NCBI GenBank assembly: GCA_041166365.1
Contig: JBEEFX010000207.1
Span: forward strand, 1 to 27,505
Reading direction: 5' to 3'
Origin: DASUCS01 sp041166365
GTDB taxonomy: Bacteria > Actinomycetota > Acidimicrobiia > Acidimicrobiales > JACDCH01
Length of the DNA: 27,505 nucleotides
The notes beneath the pieces were generated by a model, which was given only the letters and a program-made list of their open reading frames with translations, was not told the DNA's origin and did no database searches. A program made the translations under genes and the position numbers. The stretch's first letter is position 1. Each line of letters starts with the position of its first letter. Below are positions 7,124-13,914 of this stretch, in pieces.

Positions 7124-7858
7124 TCAGGGGTAGGTGTCGATCTGTTCGCCTGTCGCCATGTCGAAGACGTGAACACGCACGACGGGCGTGTTCGGGTTCG
7201 GACACCCGTTCGGCGGGGGCAACTCGATGAGCTTGAGCACGTACGAATTGCCGGCGTGATAGAAGAAGCCCTCGTTGACATACGCGCAGGGACCTCCGGT
7301 GCTGACGCCCGCCCAGTCGTCGCCCGCCGGGGGAGGCTCGTCGTGCTGCGGCGTGGCCGAGAAGGGGCCAACTGTCTTGCAAGCATCGACGGGCCGGGGG
7401 CTGTCGTCGTCAGTCGAGATGGTCACCGCGATCGATGCGGTGTTCTGAATCCAGTACAGGACCTTGCCCGCGGGCGGCGTCGCCGATGACGCCGGCGGTG
7501 GCGGACCGCAGGTAGCGGACGGCTGCGTCGTCGTGGGCGCCAGCGTGACAACGGTGGTGTTCGATGCCGGCGTCGTCGATGTCGTAGTTGTCTCAGGCGG
7601 CGCAGCCGTGGTCGTCGTCGCCAGAACCGACGTCGTTGTGGCGTCGGAGGCCAGCACACTGGAGCCAGCGGTCGTCGAGCCCCGCGCCCCCGGCACTGGT
7701 CGTCGGCTGGCCTCTGTGGCTGGCGCGGTCTGAAGGGATGTCGACGACCGTGTGTGGTGCGTCGCGGCGACGACGCCCGTCATCCCGATCGCCAGCGCAA
7801 CGACGGCGAGGAGTCGGACAGACGCCGACGCGCGTCCGTCGGTCCCCAGCGGTTCCAT
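7124..7858 (-). CDS. Secreted or membrane-anchored Thr/Ser/Pro-rich protein
   Basis: A 244-residue protein of unknown function. Residues 15-32 (VRLLAVVALAIGMTGVVA) form one hydrophobic segment after a short positively charged start: a signal peptide or a membrane anchor. Residues 35-115 are a low-complexity Thr/Ser/Ala/Pro linker with runs such as TTTTAAPPETTTTSTT, likely glycosylated and exposed outside the membrane. The C-terminal 130 residues form a small globular part with four cysteines (in SATCGPP, DACKTV, GGPCAYV and NGCPNP) that could make two disulfides, and include VLYWIQNTASIAVTIS and VRVHVFDMATGEQIDTYP. ATG 7858 is chosen because TATGGT lies seven bases before it; ATG 7870 is four codons upstream but overlaps that box. 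The frame stays open far upstream only as an antisense shadow of the next genes. Confidence 0.75.
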   Translation of the reverse strand: MEPLGTDGRASASVRLLAVVALAIGMTGVVAATHHTRSSTSLQTAPATEASRRPVPGARGSTTAGSSVLASDATTTSVLATTTTAAPPETTTTSTTPASNTTVVTLAPTTTQPSATCGPPPPASSATPPAGKVLYWIQNTASIAVTISTDDDSPRPVDACKTVGPFSATPQHDEPPPAGDDWAGVSTGGPCAYVNEGFFYHAGNSYVLKLIELPPPNGCPNPNTPVVRVHVFDMATGEQIDTYP

Positions 7859-7865
7859 CGGTGCG

Positions 7866-7871
7866 ACCATA
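7866..7871 (-). promoter_or_regulatory. -10 hexamer TATGGT of the secreted-protein gene
   Basis: TATGGT on the minus strand is followed by CGCACCG (seven bases) and ATG 7858. GGTGAC stands 17 bases upstream as a possible -35. This decides between ATG 7870 and ATG 7858. Confidence 0.5.
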
Positions 7872-7950
7872 CGATGCTGCCGCCAGCGGTCACCATGACC
7901 CAAACGGGTGATTTGCGACGGACAAATGACTAGTCCGGCGGCGTTGGCTC

Positions 7951-8760
7951 CTACAGGCCCAGCATGCTGAGCAGGCTCGGGGGGATGTCGTCGTCGCCCT
8001 TGGCCAGCATAGCGGCGCGCTCGACGTTGATGACGTCGTGCTCGCGGCCCGTCCACGTGTCCCACGGACCGGCGCCGATGCGGGACGGATCGCCGTCGGC
8101 GGCGACGCACGCCCGCAGGTAGTCCTGGAGCTCGCGCACCTCCTCCTCTCCGCCGATCGGGCCGTGGCCCGGGACGATGATCGGCGCGAGCTCGAGCAGC
8201 GCGTCGAGCGAATCGGCCCACGCCGCGGGGTTGCCTTGATGGGCGAGCGGCGTGACGCCGAACGTGCACATCGCACCGGCGAACACGATCTCCGATGCCG
8301 GCACGTGGACCACGACGTTCTCCTCCTGCTGTCCGGTCATCGGCACGAGCACGATCGCCGGCGTGAGTTGCACCATCGCATCGACGATGTGACTCACCGG
8401 ACGGGTCGCGAACTCGTCGTCGATCTCGTTCGCATGCGCGGCGTACAGGCGCCGGAGCACGTTCGGATCGGCCGGTTGATCGAGGTGCGCGCTCGCTTGG
8501 GTGCGCCCGAAGATGGCGGCCGTGCGAAAGTGGGCGGTCCCACCGGAGTACTCCGCGTTGCTGCTCGTCAGCACGACGCGACGCACCGGAGGGCCGAGTG
8601 CCTCGACCGCTTCGGCGAACGGCGTCCATTGCGGCGGCGACAGCAATGTGTCGACGACGGTGATGCCGTCGGCGTCGACGACCACACCCGCGTTCGCACG
8701 GCCGGGACCAGATGGCAGCTGGAGCCACGAATACACACCGGGGACGAGCAGGTCGAGCAT
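7951..8760 (-). CDS. Metallo-beta-lactamase-fold protein lacking the metal-binding HxHxDH motif
   Basis: A 269-residue protein with the layout of the MBL-fold superfamily: an N-terminal VPGVYSWLQLPSGPGRANAGVVVDADGITVVDTLL (6-40), then strand, loop, helix units and PGHGPIGG (197-204) near the C-terminus, as in quinoprotein-relay-like and glyoxalase-II-like hydrolases. At the place of the metal site (normally T-H-x-H-x-D-H-x-G-G) it has TSSNAEYSGG (65-74), so three His and one Asp are replaced by Ser, Asn, Tyr and Glu. The later metal-bridging Asp is also gone (FAGAMCTFG, 160-168). Only His199 remains. It is therefore probably not a normal zinc or iron hydrolase. ATG 8760 overlaps the asparaginase stop by one base, with GAGGTG eight bases before it, so it is translated in the same operon. 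Confidence 0.75.
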   Translation of the reverse strand: MLDLLVPGVYSWLQLPSGPGRANAGVVVDADGITVVDTLLSPPQWTPFAEAVEALGPPVRRVVLTSSNAEYSGGTAHFRTAAIFGRTQASAHLDQPADPNVLRRLYAAHANEIDDEFATRPVSHIVDAMVQLTPAIVLVPMTGQQEENVVVHVPASEIVFAGAMCTFGVTPLAHQGNPAAWADSLDALLELAPIIVPGHGPIGGEEEVRELQDYLRACVAADGDPSRIGAGPWDTWTGREHDVINVERAAMLAKGDDDIPPSLLSMLGL

Positions 8761-9692
8761 CAGCCGAGCACCTCGAACCACGTGCGCACCGCGTCGATCG
8801 ACGGATCATGACCGAGCGCCACGGCCAGCGCGAGCCGAGCCTTGGCCGCGCTCAACTCCGCGGCGCCGATCACGCCGAGGCCGGCCAGCGTGTGGCCGCC
8901 GCCCGGACCGCCGTAGATCGGAGCGACCTCGCCGGTGAGGCAACGGGACGCGACGACGACGGGCACTCCCGACGACAGCGCCCGCTCGATGCCGGGCGAC
9001 AGCGCGCCCGAGACGTTGCCCGCGCCGGTGCCCTCGATCACCAGCCCACGCGCCCCGCGCGCCAGATGCCAGACGACGATCTCGCCGTCCATGCCGCCGT
9101 ACGAGCGGATCACGACGACGTTCGGCTCGACCGCGCCCTCGGTCGCTGGTCGCGAATACGGCCGCTCGCCGAACGACTTGAACGTGGCAGGGCTCTGCGT
9201 GTCGGTCTTGGTGACCCACCGGGCCTCGTGGATCTCGCCGTTCACGCAGAGCAACGCCCCGCGGCCGACGGCCTCGCGGGAGTGAGCGAGCGCGAGTGCA
9301 TCCCGCAAGTTCGAGGGACCGTCGCCATCGGGCTCGCCCGCGTTGCGCATCGACGCGGTGAACACGATCGGCCCGCGTGACGTTGCATCGAAGGCGAGCA
9401 GGTCGGTCAGCCACAACGTCTCCTCGACGCTGTCGGTCCCGTGAGTGACGACGACGCCAGAGGCGCGACCGTCGACTAGTGCGTCGCGTGCGCGGAGCGC
9501 GACGGAGGCCATCGTCGCGATGTCGAAGTTCCAACTCGGTCCGTGGGAGACGTCGACGACCTCGACATCCGACGTGTACACCGCCGACACGGATTCGAGC
9601 AGCTGCGCGCCGGACAGCGCGACCGCCACGCCACCATCGGGTTGCTGCTGACTGGCGATCGTCCCGCCCGTCGCCAGCAGCAGGACCGTCAC
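8760..9692 (-). CDS. L-asparaginase (type I/II family)
   Basis: A 310-residue amidohydrolase that converts L-asparagine to aspartate and ammonia. The N-terminus VLLLATGGTIAS (3-14) carries the nucleophilic Thr11, and VVTHGTDSVEETLW carries the second catalytic Thr86-Asp87 pair. KTDTQSPATFKS provides the usual active-site lysine region, and EGTGAGNVS and VVVASRCLTGEV are conserved in the C-terminal domain. There is no signal peptide, so it should be cytoplasmic. GTG 9692 shares a GTGA overlap with the stop of the SDR gene before it; the open frame continues upstream only in the shadow of that SDR. Relatives include Glu-tRNA amidotransferase GatD and glutaminase-asparaginases, but the length and absence of extra domains favour a plain asparaginase. 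Confidence 0.9.
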   Translation of the reverse strand: MTVLLLATGGTIASQQQPDGGVAVALSGAQLLESVSAVYTSDVEVVDVSHGPSWNFDIATMASVALRARDALVDGRASGVVVTHGTDSVEETLWLTDLLAFDATSRGPIVFTASMRNAGEPDGDGPSNLRDALALAHSREAVGRGALLCVNGEIHEARWVTKTDTQSPATFKSFGERPYSRPATEGAVEPNVVVIRSYGGMDGEIVVWHLARGARGLVIEGTGAGNVSGALSPGIERALSSGVPVVVASRCLTGEVAPIYGGPGGGHTLAGLGVIGAAELSAAKARLALAVALGHDPSIDAVRTWFEVLG

Positions 9693-10528
9693 AGGCCAAG
9701 CGTCAGGCGGACCACGCGATCCTTGAGCGAGGTCGGCGTGAAGCGCTCGACTGCGGCGAGCGCCATCGCGTCGATGCCGACGAGATACCGAGCACGCGGC
9801 CGGCGCGTCGAGAGCGCGTTCGCTATGACCTTGGCGCACTGCTTCGGTTCGCCCATGATCGGCGAGCTGAGCATCATCGCCTGTTGTGTCCTGCGGTAGG
9901 CGTTGCCGTAGCGGGAGTCGCCGCGCTTCTCGATGTCGCGTTCGAGGTCCTCCCAGATGCCGGTCTTGAACCCGCCGGGCTCGACGAGCACCACTTGCAC
10001 GCCCGCGCCGGCGACCTCGAGCCGCAGCGCGTCCGATGCACCTTCGAGCGCGTGCTTGGCGCCCTGGTACCAACCCGTCAACGGGGTGGTCGTGCGTCCG
10101 TAGATCGACGAGACGTTGACGATGCGTCCGCGGCCGGCAGCGCGCATCCCGGGCAACGCGAGCCGAGCGAGGCGCAGCGGTGCGAAGACCATCGTCTCGA
10201 AGAGGTGATGGGCTTCTTCGTCGGTGACGTCCTCGATGGCACCCGTCATGCCGTAGCCCGCGTTGTTGACGAGCCCGTAGAGATCCACGTCGAGATCGTC
10301 GATCACCGCGGCGCACGCGTCGGCGTCGGTGACGTCGAGCAGCACGGTCTCGACCTCGACACCGGCTTCCGCCGCGGCCTTGTGCACGACGTCGGCCTTG
10401 GCCTCGCTGCGCACCGAGCCGATCGACCGGTAGCCGCGCCGGGCGACTTCGATCACCGTGGCGAGCCCGATACCAGAGTTGGCCCCGGTGGTCAGGACGG
10501 TGTCGGGTGCCCCGGTACTCGTGCTCAT
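9689..10528 (-). CDS. Short-chain dehydrogenase/reductase (retinol-dehydrogenase-like)
   Basis: A 279-residue classical SDR. It has TGANSGIG (14-21) for cofactor binding, NNAG (88-91), Ser140/Ser141 in VNVSSIYG, and the catalytic Tyr154-x-x-x-Lys158 in GWYQGAKHA. The VRSEAK at 39-44, with Arg after strand 2, suggests NADP(H). VEPGGFKTGIWEDLERD and the long C-terminal helix region ALSTRRPRARYLVGIDAMALAAVERFTPTSLKDRVVRLTLGL resemble the 17-beta-hydroxysteroid/retinol-type SDRs rather than FabG. The substrate is unknown. ATG 10528 forms an ATGA overlap with the ppgK stop, and its own stop overlaps the asparaginase GTG by three bases, so it is the second gene of a four-gene operon. Confidence 0.87.
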   Translation of the reverse strand: MSTSTGAPDTVLTTGANSGIGLATVIEVARRGYRSIGSVRSEAKADVVHKAAAEAGVEVETVLLDVTDADACAAVIDDLDVDLYGLVNNAGYGMTGAIEDVTDEEAHHLFETMVFAPLRLARLALPGMRAAGRGRIVNVSSIYGRTTTPLTGWYQGAKHALEGASDALRLEVAGAGVQVVLVEPGGFKTGIWEDLERDIEKRGDSRYGNAYRRTQQAMMLSSPIMGEPKQCAKVIANALSTRRPRARYLVGIDAMALAAVERFTPTSLKDRVVRLTLGL

Positions 10529-11274
10529 GGTCGGGCGTCGGCCGCGGCCAACGCTGCGCCGACGATGCCGGCTTCGTTCTGCAACTTCGCGGGGACGACC
10601 TCGGGGCGAACGTCGATCAGCGGAAGGAACTTCTCGGCCTTCTTGCTGGCGCCACCGCCGATGATGATCAGGTCAGGCCACAGCAACTCGTCGAGCCGGC
10701 GCAAGTACTGCTCGACGCGAGCGGCGTACTTCTTCCACGTCAGCTCCTTGCGCTCTCGCACGCTGTCGGCCGCGATCGTCTCGGCGTCCTTGCCCTCGAT
10801 CTCGATGTGGCCGAGCTCGGTGTTCGGCACGAGCTTGCCGTCGAGGAACATGCCGCAGCCGATACCCGTTCCGAGCGTGATCGTGAGCACTACCCCGCTG
10901 CGCCCGCGCCCGGCGCCGAAGCGCATCTCGGCCAGTCCGGCGGCGTCGGCATCGTTCATCACCGTGACCGGCATGCTCAATCGTTCGGTGAACAGCTCCT
11001 CGGCGTTCGCACCGATCCATTCACGATCGACGTTGGCCGCGCTGAGCGTGATGCCTTCCTTCACGACCGCGGGGAACGTGGCCCCGACAGGGCCCTTCCA
11101 GTCGAAGTGCTCGACCACTTCGCCGACGACGTCGGCCACGGCCTTCGGCGTCGCGGGATGCGGCGTGAGGATCCGGAATCGCTCGCCCGCGAGCTCACCC
11201 TTCTCGATGTCGACGGGGGCGCCTTTGATGCCGGTGCCACCGATGTCGATGCCCATCACCACGTTCTCGGCCAC
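10525..11274 (-). CDS. ppgK: Polyphosphate glucokinase (ROK family)
   Basis: A 249-residue sugar kinase that phosphorylates glucose with polyphosphate (and usually ATP). The phosphate-binding MGIDIGGTGIKG begins at residue 7. TPHPATPKAVADVVGEVVEHFDWKGPVGATFPAVV, NVDREWIGANAEELF, VMNDADAAGLAEMRFGAG, TITLGTGIGCGMFLDGKLVPNTELGH and AKLQNEAGIVGAALAA follow the mycobacterial PpgK pattern closely, segment by segment. The HxCxGC zinc motif of other ROK proteins is absent, as expected for PpgK. The start is GTG 11274 because TACCGT lies seven bases upstream; ATG 11256 is an alternative. It heads a minus-strand operon and is divergent from the SMP-30 gene, with 24 bases between start codons. Confidence 0.92.
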   Translation of the reverse strand: MAENVVMGIDIGGTGIKGAPVDIEKGELAGERFRILTPHPATPKAVADVVGEVVEHFDWKGPVGATFPAVVKEGITLSAANVDREWIGANAEELFTERLSMPVTVMNDADAAGLAEMRFGAGRGRSGVVLTITLGTGIGCGMFLDGKLVPNTELGHIEIEGKDAETIAADSVRERKELTWKKYAARVEQYLRRLDELLWPDLIIIGGGASKKAEKFLPLIDVRPEVVPAKLQNEAGIVGAALAAADARP

Positions 11275-11281
11275 GAGGGCA

Positions 11282-11287
11282 ACGGTA
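11282..11287 (-). promoter_or_regulatory. -10 hexamer TACCGT, leaderless promoter of the ppgK operon
   Basis: TACCGT on the minus strand is followed by TGCCCTC (seven bases) and GTG 11274. Its TA pair (11286-11287) is the same TA used by the opposite promoter for the SMP-30 gene. Confidence 0.65.
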
Positions 11288-11291
11288 CTGT
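11286..11291 (+). promoter_or_regulatory. -10 hexamer TACTGT, leaderless promoter of the SMP-30 operon
   Basis: TACTGT is followed by GCCGACG (seven bases) and ATG 11299. It shares its first two bases, on the opposite strand, with the ppgK -10 hexamer, so both promoters cannot be melted by polymerase at the same time. Confidence 0.65.
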
Positions 11292-11298
11292 GCCGACG

Positions 11299-12153
11299 AT
11301 GCCTGATTCCGAGGTACTGGTGAGAGACCTGGCGTTCGGCGAGGGTCCGCGATGGCGCGACGGACGGCTGTGGTTCTCCGACATGCACGACCACGCCGTC
11401 AAGGCCTACGCACCCGACAGCGGCACGCTCGAGACGGTGGTCGCGGTCCCCGGCGCGCCCTCCGGTCTGGGGTGGGATGCCGCCGGCCGGTTGCTGATCG
11501 TGTCGATGGACGATCGGAGACTGCTGCGCCTCGACCGAGACGGATTGAGCGAGGTGGCGGATATGTCGGGCTACACGGAGCAGCCGATCAACGACATGGT
11601 CGTGAGCGCCACGGGCACGGCGTACATCGGGTCGTTCGGCTTCGACCTGCACGGGGGGGAGACGCCGCGGCCGACGGTCCTGCTGGCCGTCGACGTCGAG
11701 TCAGGGTCGCATCGGGTCGTCGCCGACGAGATGCGCTTCCCGAACGGCATGGTGATCACCGAGGACGGGTCGACGCTCATCGTGGGCGAATCGTTCGGCG
11801 CGTGCCTCACCGCCTTCACGATCGGTGACGGCGGCGAGCTCACCGGCCGCCGCGAGTTCGCCGCGTTGGAGGGCGGGGCGGTGCCGGACGGCATCTGCCT
11901 CGATGCCGAAGGCTGCGTCTGGGTCTCCTCGCCGGCATCCCGCGAGTTCCTGCGCGTGCGTGAGGGTGGCGAGGTCACGACGCGCCTCTCGACCGGAGAC
12001 CGGATGGCGATCGCGTGCATGCTCGGCGACGAGGATCGGCGCACGCTCTACCTGCTCACCAGCAAGGGCCTCGATCCGGAGAAGGCCGCGACGTTGCGCA
12101 CCGGGCAGCTCGAACGCGCACGCGTCGAAGTGCCCGGCGCGGGGCTCCCCTGA
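11299..12153 (+). CDS. SMP-30/gluconolactonase-family protein
   Basis: A 284-residue six-bladed beta-propeller of the SMP-30/regucalcin/gluconolactonase family; members hydrolyse sugar lactones or other esters at a divalent metal site. Glu15 in AFGEGPRW is the first metal ligand; the others should be Asn in EQPINDMVVSATGTAYIGSFGF, Asn in RFPNGMVI and Asp in AVPDGICLDAEGCVW. WFSDMHDHAVKAY and LIVSMDDRRLLRLD are repeated blade motifs. There is no signal peptide. ATG 11299 is fixed by TACTGT seven bases upstream. It overlaps the acyl-CoA dehydrogenase gene by one base (TGATG). A lactonase beside the divergent ppgK would fit sugar use, and next to an acyl-CoA dehydrogenase it would fit lactone breakdown; neither is shown. 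Confidence 0.87.
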   Translation: MPDSEVLVRDLAFGEGPRWRDGRLWFSDMHDHAVKAYAPDSGTLETVVAVPGAPSGLGWDAAGRLLIVSMDDRRLLRLDRDGLSEVADMSGYTEQPINDMVVSATGTAYIGSFGFDLHGGETPRPTVLLAVDVESGSHRVVADEMRFPNGMVITEDGSTLIVGESFGACLTAFTIGDGGELTGRREFAALEGGAVPDGICLDAEGCVWVSSPASREFLRVREGGEVTTRLSTGDRMAIACMLGDEDRRTLYLLTSKGLDPEKAATLRTGQLERARVEVPGAGLP

Positions 12154-13913
12154 TGGCGGACTACCGCGCGCCGCAACGCGATGTGCGCTTCGTCCTCGAG
12201 CACCTCGTTGATCTTGGGGCGCTGTCGAAGCTCGCCGGCTTCGAGCATGCGGATCCCGAGACGGTCTACGGGCTCCTCGACGAGTTCGGCCGGTTCGTCA
12301 GCGAGGTGCTCGCGCCGATCGACCGCGTGGGCGACGGCGTCGGATCGACGTTCGACCCCGCGACCGACTCGGTCACCACGCCCCCGGGTTGGATCGACGC
12401 CTACGACAAATTCGTCGAGGCCGGGTGGGGGAGCGTGCCGTTCCCGGCGGAGCACGGGGGCGGCGGCTTTCCGTGGCTCGTGGCGATCGCGATGCAGGAG
12501 CTGTTGACCGCGGCGAACATGGCGTGGTCGATCTGCTCGTTGCTGACGCAGGGCGCGATCGACATGCTCATGCATCACGGCAACGAGGAGCAGCAAGAGC
12601 GCTATCTGCGGCCGATGGTGTCGGGTCAGTGGACCGGCACCATGAACCTCACGGAATCCGAGGCGGGTTCGGATGTCGGTGCCTTGCGCACACGGGCGGT
12701 GCCGGCGGATGACGGGTCGTGGCGCATCAGCGGCCAGAAGATCTTCATCAGCTACGGCGAACAGGACATGACCGAGAACATCGTTCACCTCGTCCTCGCA
12801 CGCGTGCCGGACGCGCCGCCGGGGACGAAAGGCATCTCCTGTTTCATCGTCCCGAAGGTGCTCGTCAACGACGACGGGTCGCTGGGCGAGCGCAACCGCG
12901 TGAAGTGCATCGGCATCGAGCACAAGATGGGCATCCACGGTTCTCCGACCTGTGTGCTCGAGTACGGCAACGCGGTCGGCTACCTGATCGGCGAGCCGAA
13001 CGCCGGCATGCGCTACATGTTCACGATGATGAACACCGCCCGGCTGTCCGTCGGGCTGTCCGGATTGGCGATCGGCGAGGCCGCGTACCAACAAGCACTG
13101 GCGTACGCGACCGAGCGGCGCCAGGGCCGCGCCGTGGGTTCGCCGGCGGGCGCATCGAGCCCGATCATCGAGCACGCCGACGTTCGCCGGATGCTGCTCA
13201 CGATGCGCTCGACGGTGGAGGCCATGCGCGGCCTCGTGTATGCCAACGCCGAAGGCATCGACCTCGCCCGTCACGCGCCCGACGAGGACACGCGCACCGC
13301 CGCCCAGGAACTGGTCGATCTCCTGACGCCCGTCACGAAGGCCTGGTGCACCGACATGGGCACCGACATGGCCTCACTGGCCGTGCAGATCCACGGCGGG
13401 ATGGGCTACATCGAGGAGACCGGTGTCGCCCAGCGCTATCGCGACATCCGCATCGCCGCGATCTACGAGGGCACGAACGGCATCCAGGCGATGGACCTCG
13501 TCGGCCGCAAGCTGCCGATGCGCGCCGGCGGCGTGGTCGAGGACTTCCTGCAACGGCTCGAAGCGGTCGACCCGGATGTCGGCCCCGCGTATCCCAAAGC
13601 GGTCGCCGCGCTGCGCGAGGCCACCACGTGGATTCTCACGAAGAGTGCCACCGACCCGAACGACGCGCTGGCCGCAGCCACGCCGTACCTACGGATGTTC
13701 GGCATCGTCGCCGGCGGGTGGGTCATGGCTCGGCAGGCGATTGCCGCCCGCACGCTCGGCCTCGACGATCCGTACAACGCGGCGAAGCTCGAGACGGCGC
13801 GCTTCTACATCGAGGAGCTGCTGCCGCAGGTGCACGGGCTGACCGGCGCGATCACGGCAGGTGGCAACCGGCTGTTCGCCCTGACGCCGGGGCAGTTCCG
13901 CTCGACGCACTGA
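12153..13913 (+). CDS. Acyl-CoA dehydrogenase with C-terminal extension (FadE5/DmdC type)
   Basis: A 586-residue flavoprotein that introduces the C2-C3 double bond of an acyl-CoA. The start, ADYRAPQRDVRFVLEHLVDLGAL, is the short N-terminal domain found in long acyl-CoA dehydrogenases such as FadE5 and methylmercaptopropionyl-CoA dehydrogenase DmdC. The core has WTGTMNLTESEAGSDVGALRTRAV and ISGQKIFISYGEQDM (FAD contact), EHKMGIHGSPTCVLEYGNAVGYLIGEPNAGMRYMFTMMN, and AVQIHGGMGYIEETGVAQRYRDIRIAAIYEGTNGIQAMDLVGRKL, with the catalytic base Glu439. About 140 further residues form the extra C-terminal helical domain. ATG 12153 overlaps the SMP-30 stop by one base. The chain length of its substrate is unknown; a broad medium-to-long range is known for FadE5. 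Confidence 0.92.
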   Translation: MADYRAPQRDVRFVLEHLVDLGALSKLAGFEHADPETVYGLLDEFGRFVSEVLAPIDRVGDGVGSTFDPATDSVTTPPGWIDAYDKFVEAGWGSVPFPAEHGGGGFPWLVAIAMQELLTAANMAWSICSLLTQGAIDMLMHHGNEEQQERYLRPMVSGQWTGTMNLTESEAGSDVGALRTRAVPADDGSWRISGQKIFISYGEQDMTENIVHLVLARVPDAPPGTKGISCFIVPKVLVNDDGSLGERNRVKCIGIEHKMGIHGSPTCVLEYGNAVGYLIGEPNAGMRYMFTMMNTARLSVGLSGLAIGEAAYQQALAYATERRQGRAVGSPAGASSPIIEHADVRRMLLTMRSTVEAMRGLVYANAEGIDLARHAPDEDTRTAAQELVDLLTPVTKAWCTDMGTDMASLAVQIHGGMGYIEETGVAQRYRDIRIAAIYEGTNGIQAMDLVGRKLPMRAGGVVEDFLQRLEAVDPDVGPAYPKAVAALREATTWILTKSATDPNDALAAATPYLRMFGIVAGGWVMARQAIAARTLGLDDPYNAAKLETARFYIEELLPQVHGLTGAITAGGNRLFALTPGQFRSTH

Positions 13914-13914
13914 C

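Noticed and set aside
7124..8809. A 561-codon open frame on the minus strand that could be read as one long secreted protein.
   Set aside because: Only the last 244 codons have protein-like composition; the upstream part is Arg-rich shadow of the MBL-fold gene in another frame, and a good start (ATG 7858 with TATGGT) lies inside.
9479..11323. A 614-codon plus-strand open frame opposite the asparaginase, SDR and ppgK genes.
   Set aside because: Antisense to three genes with clear catalytic motifs; no domain of its own.
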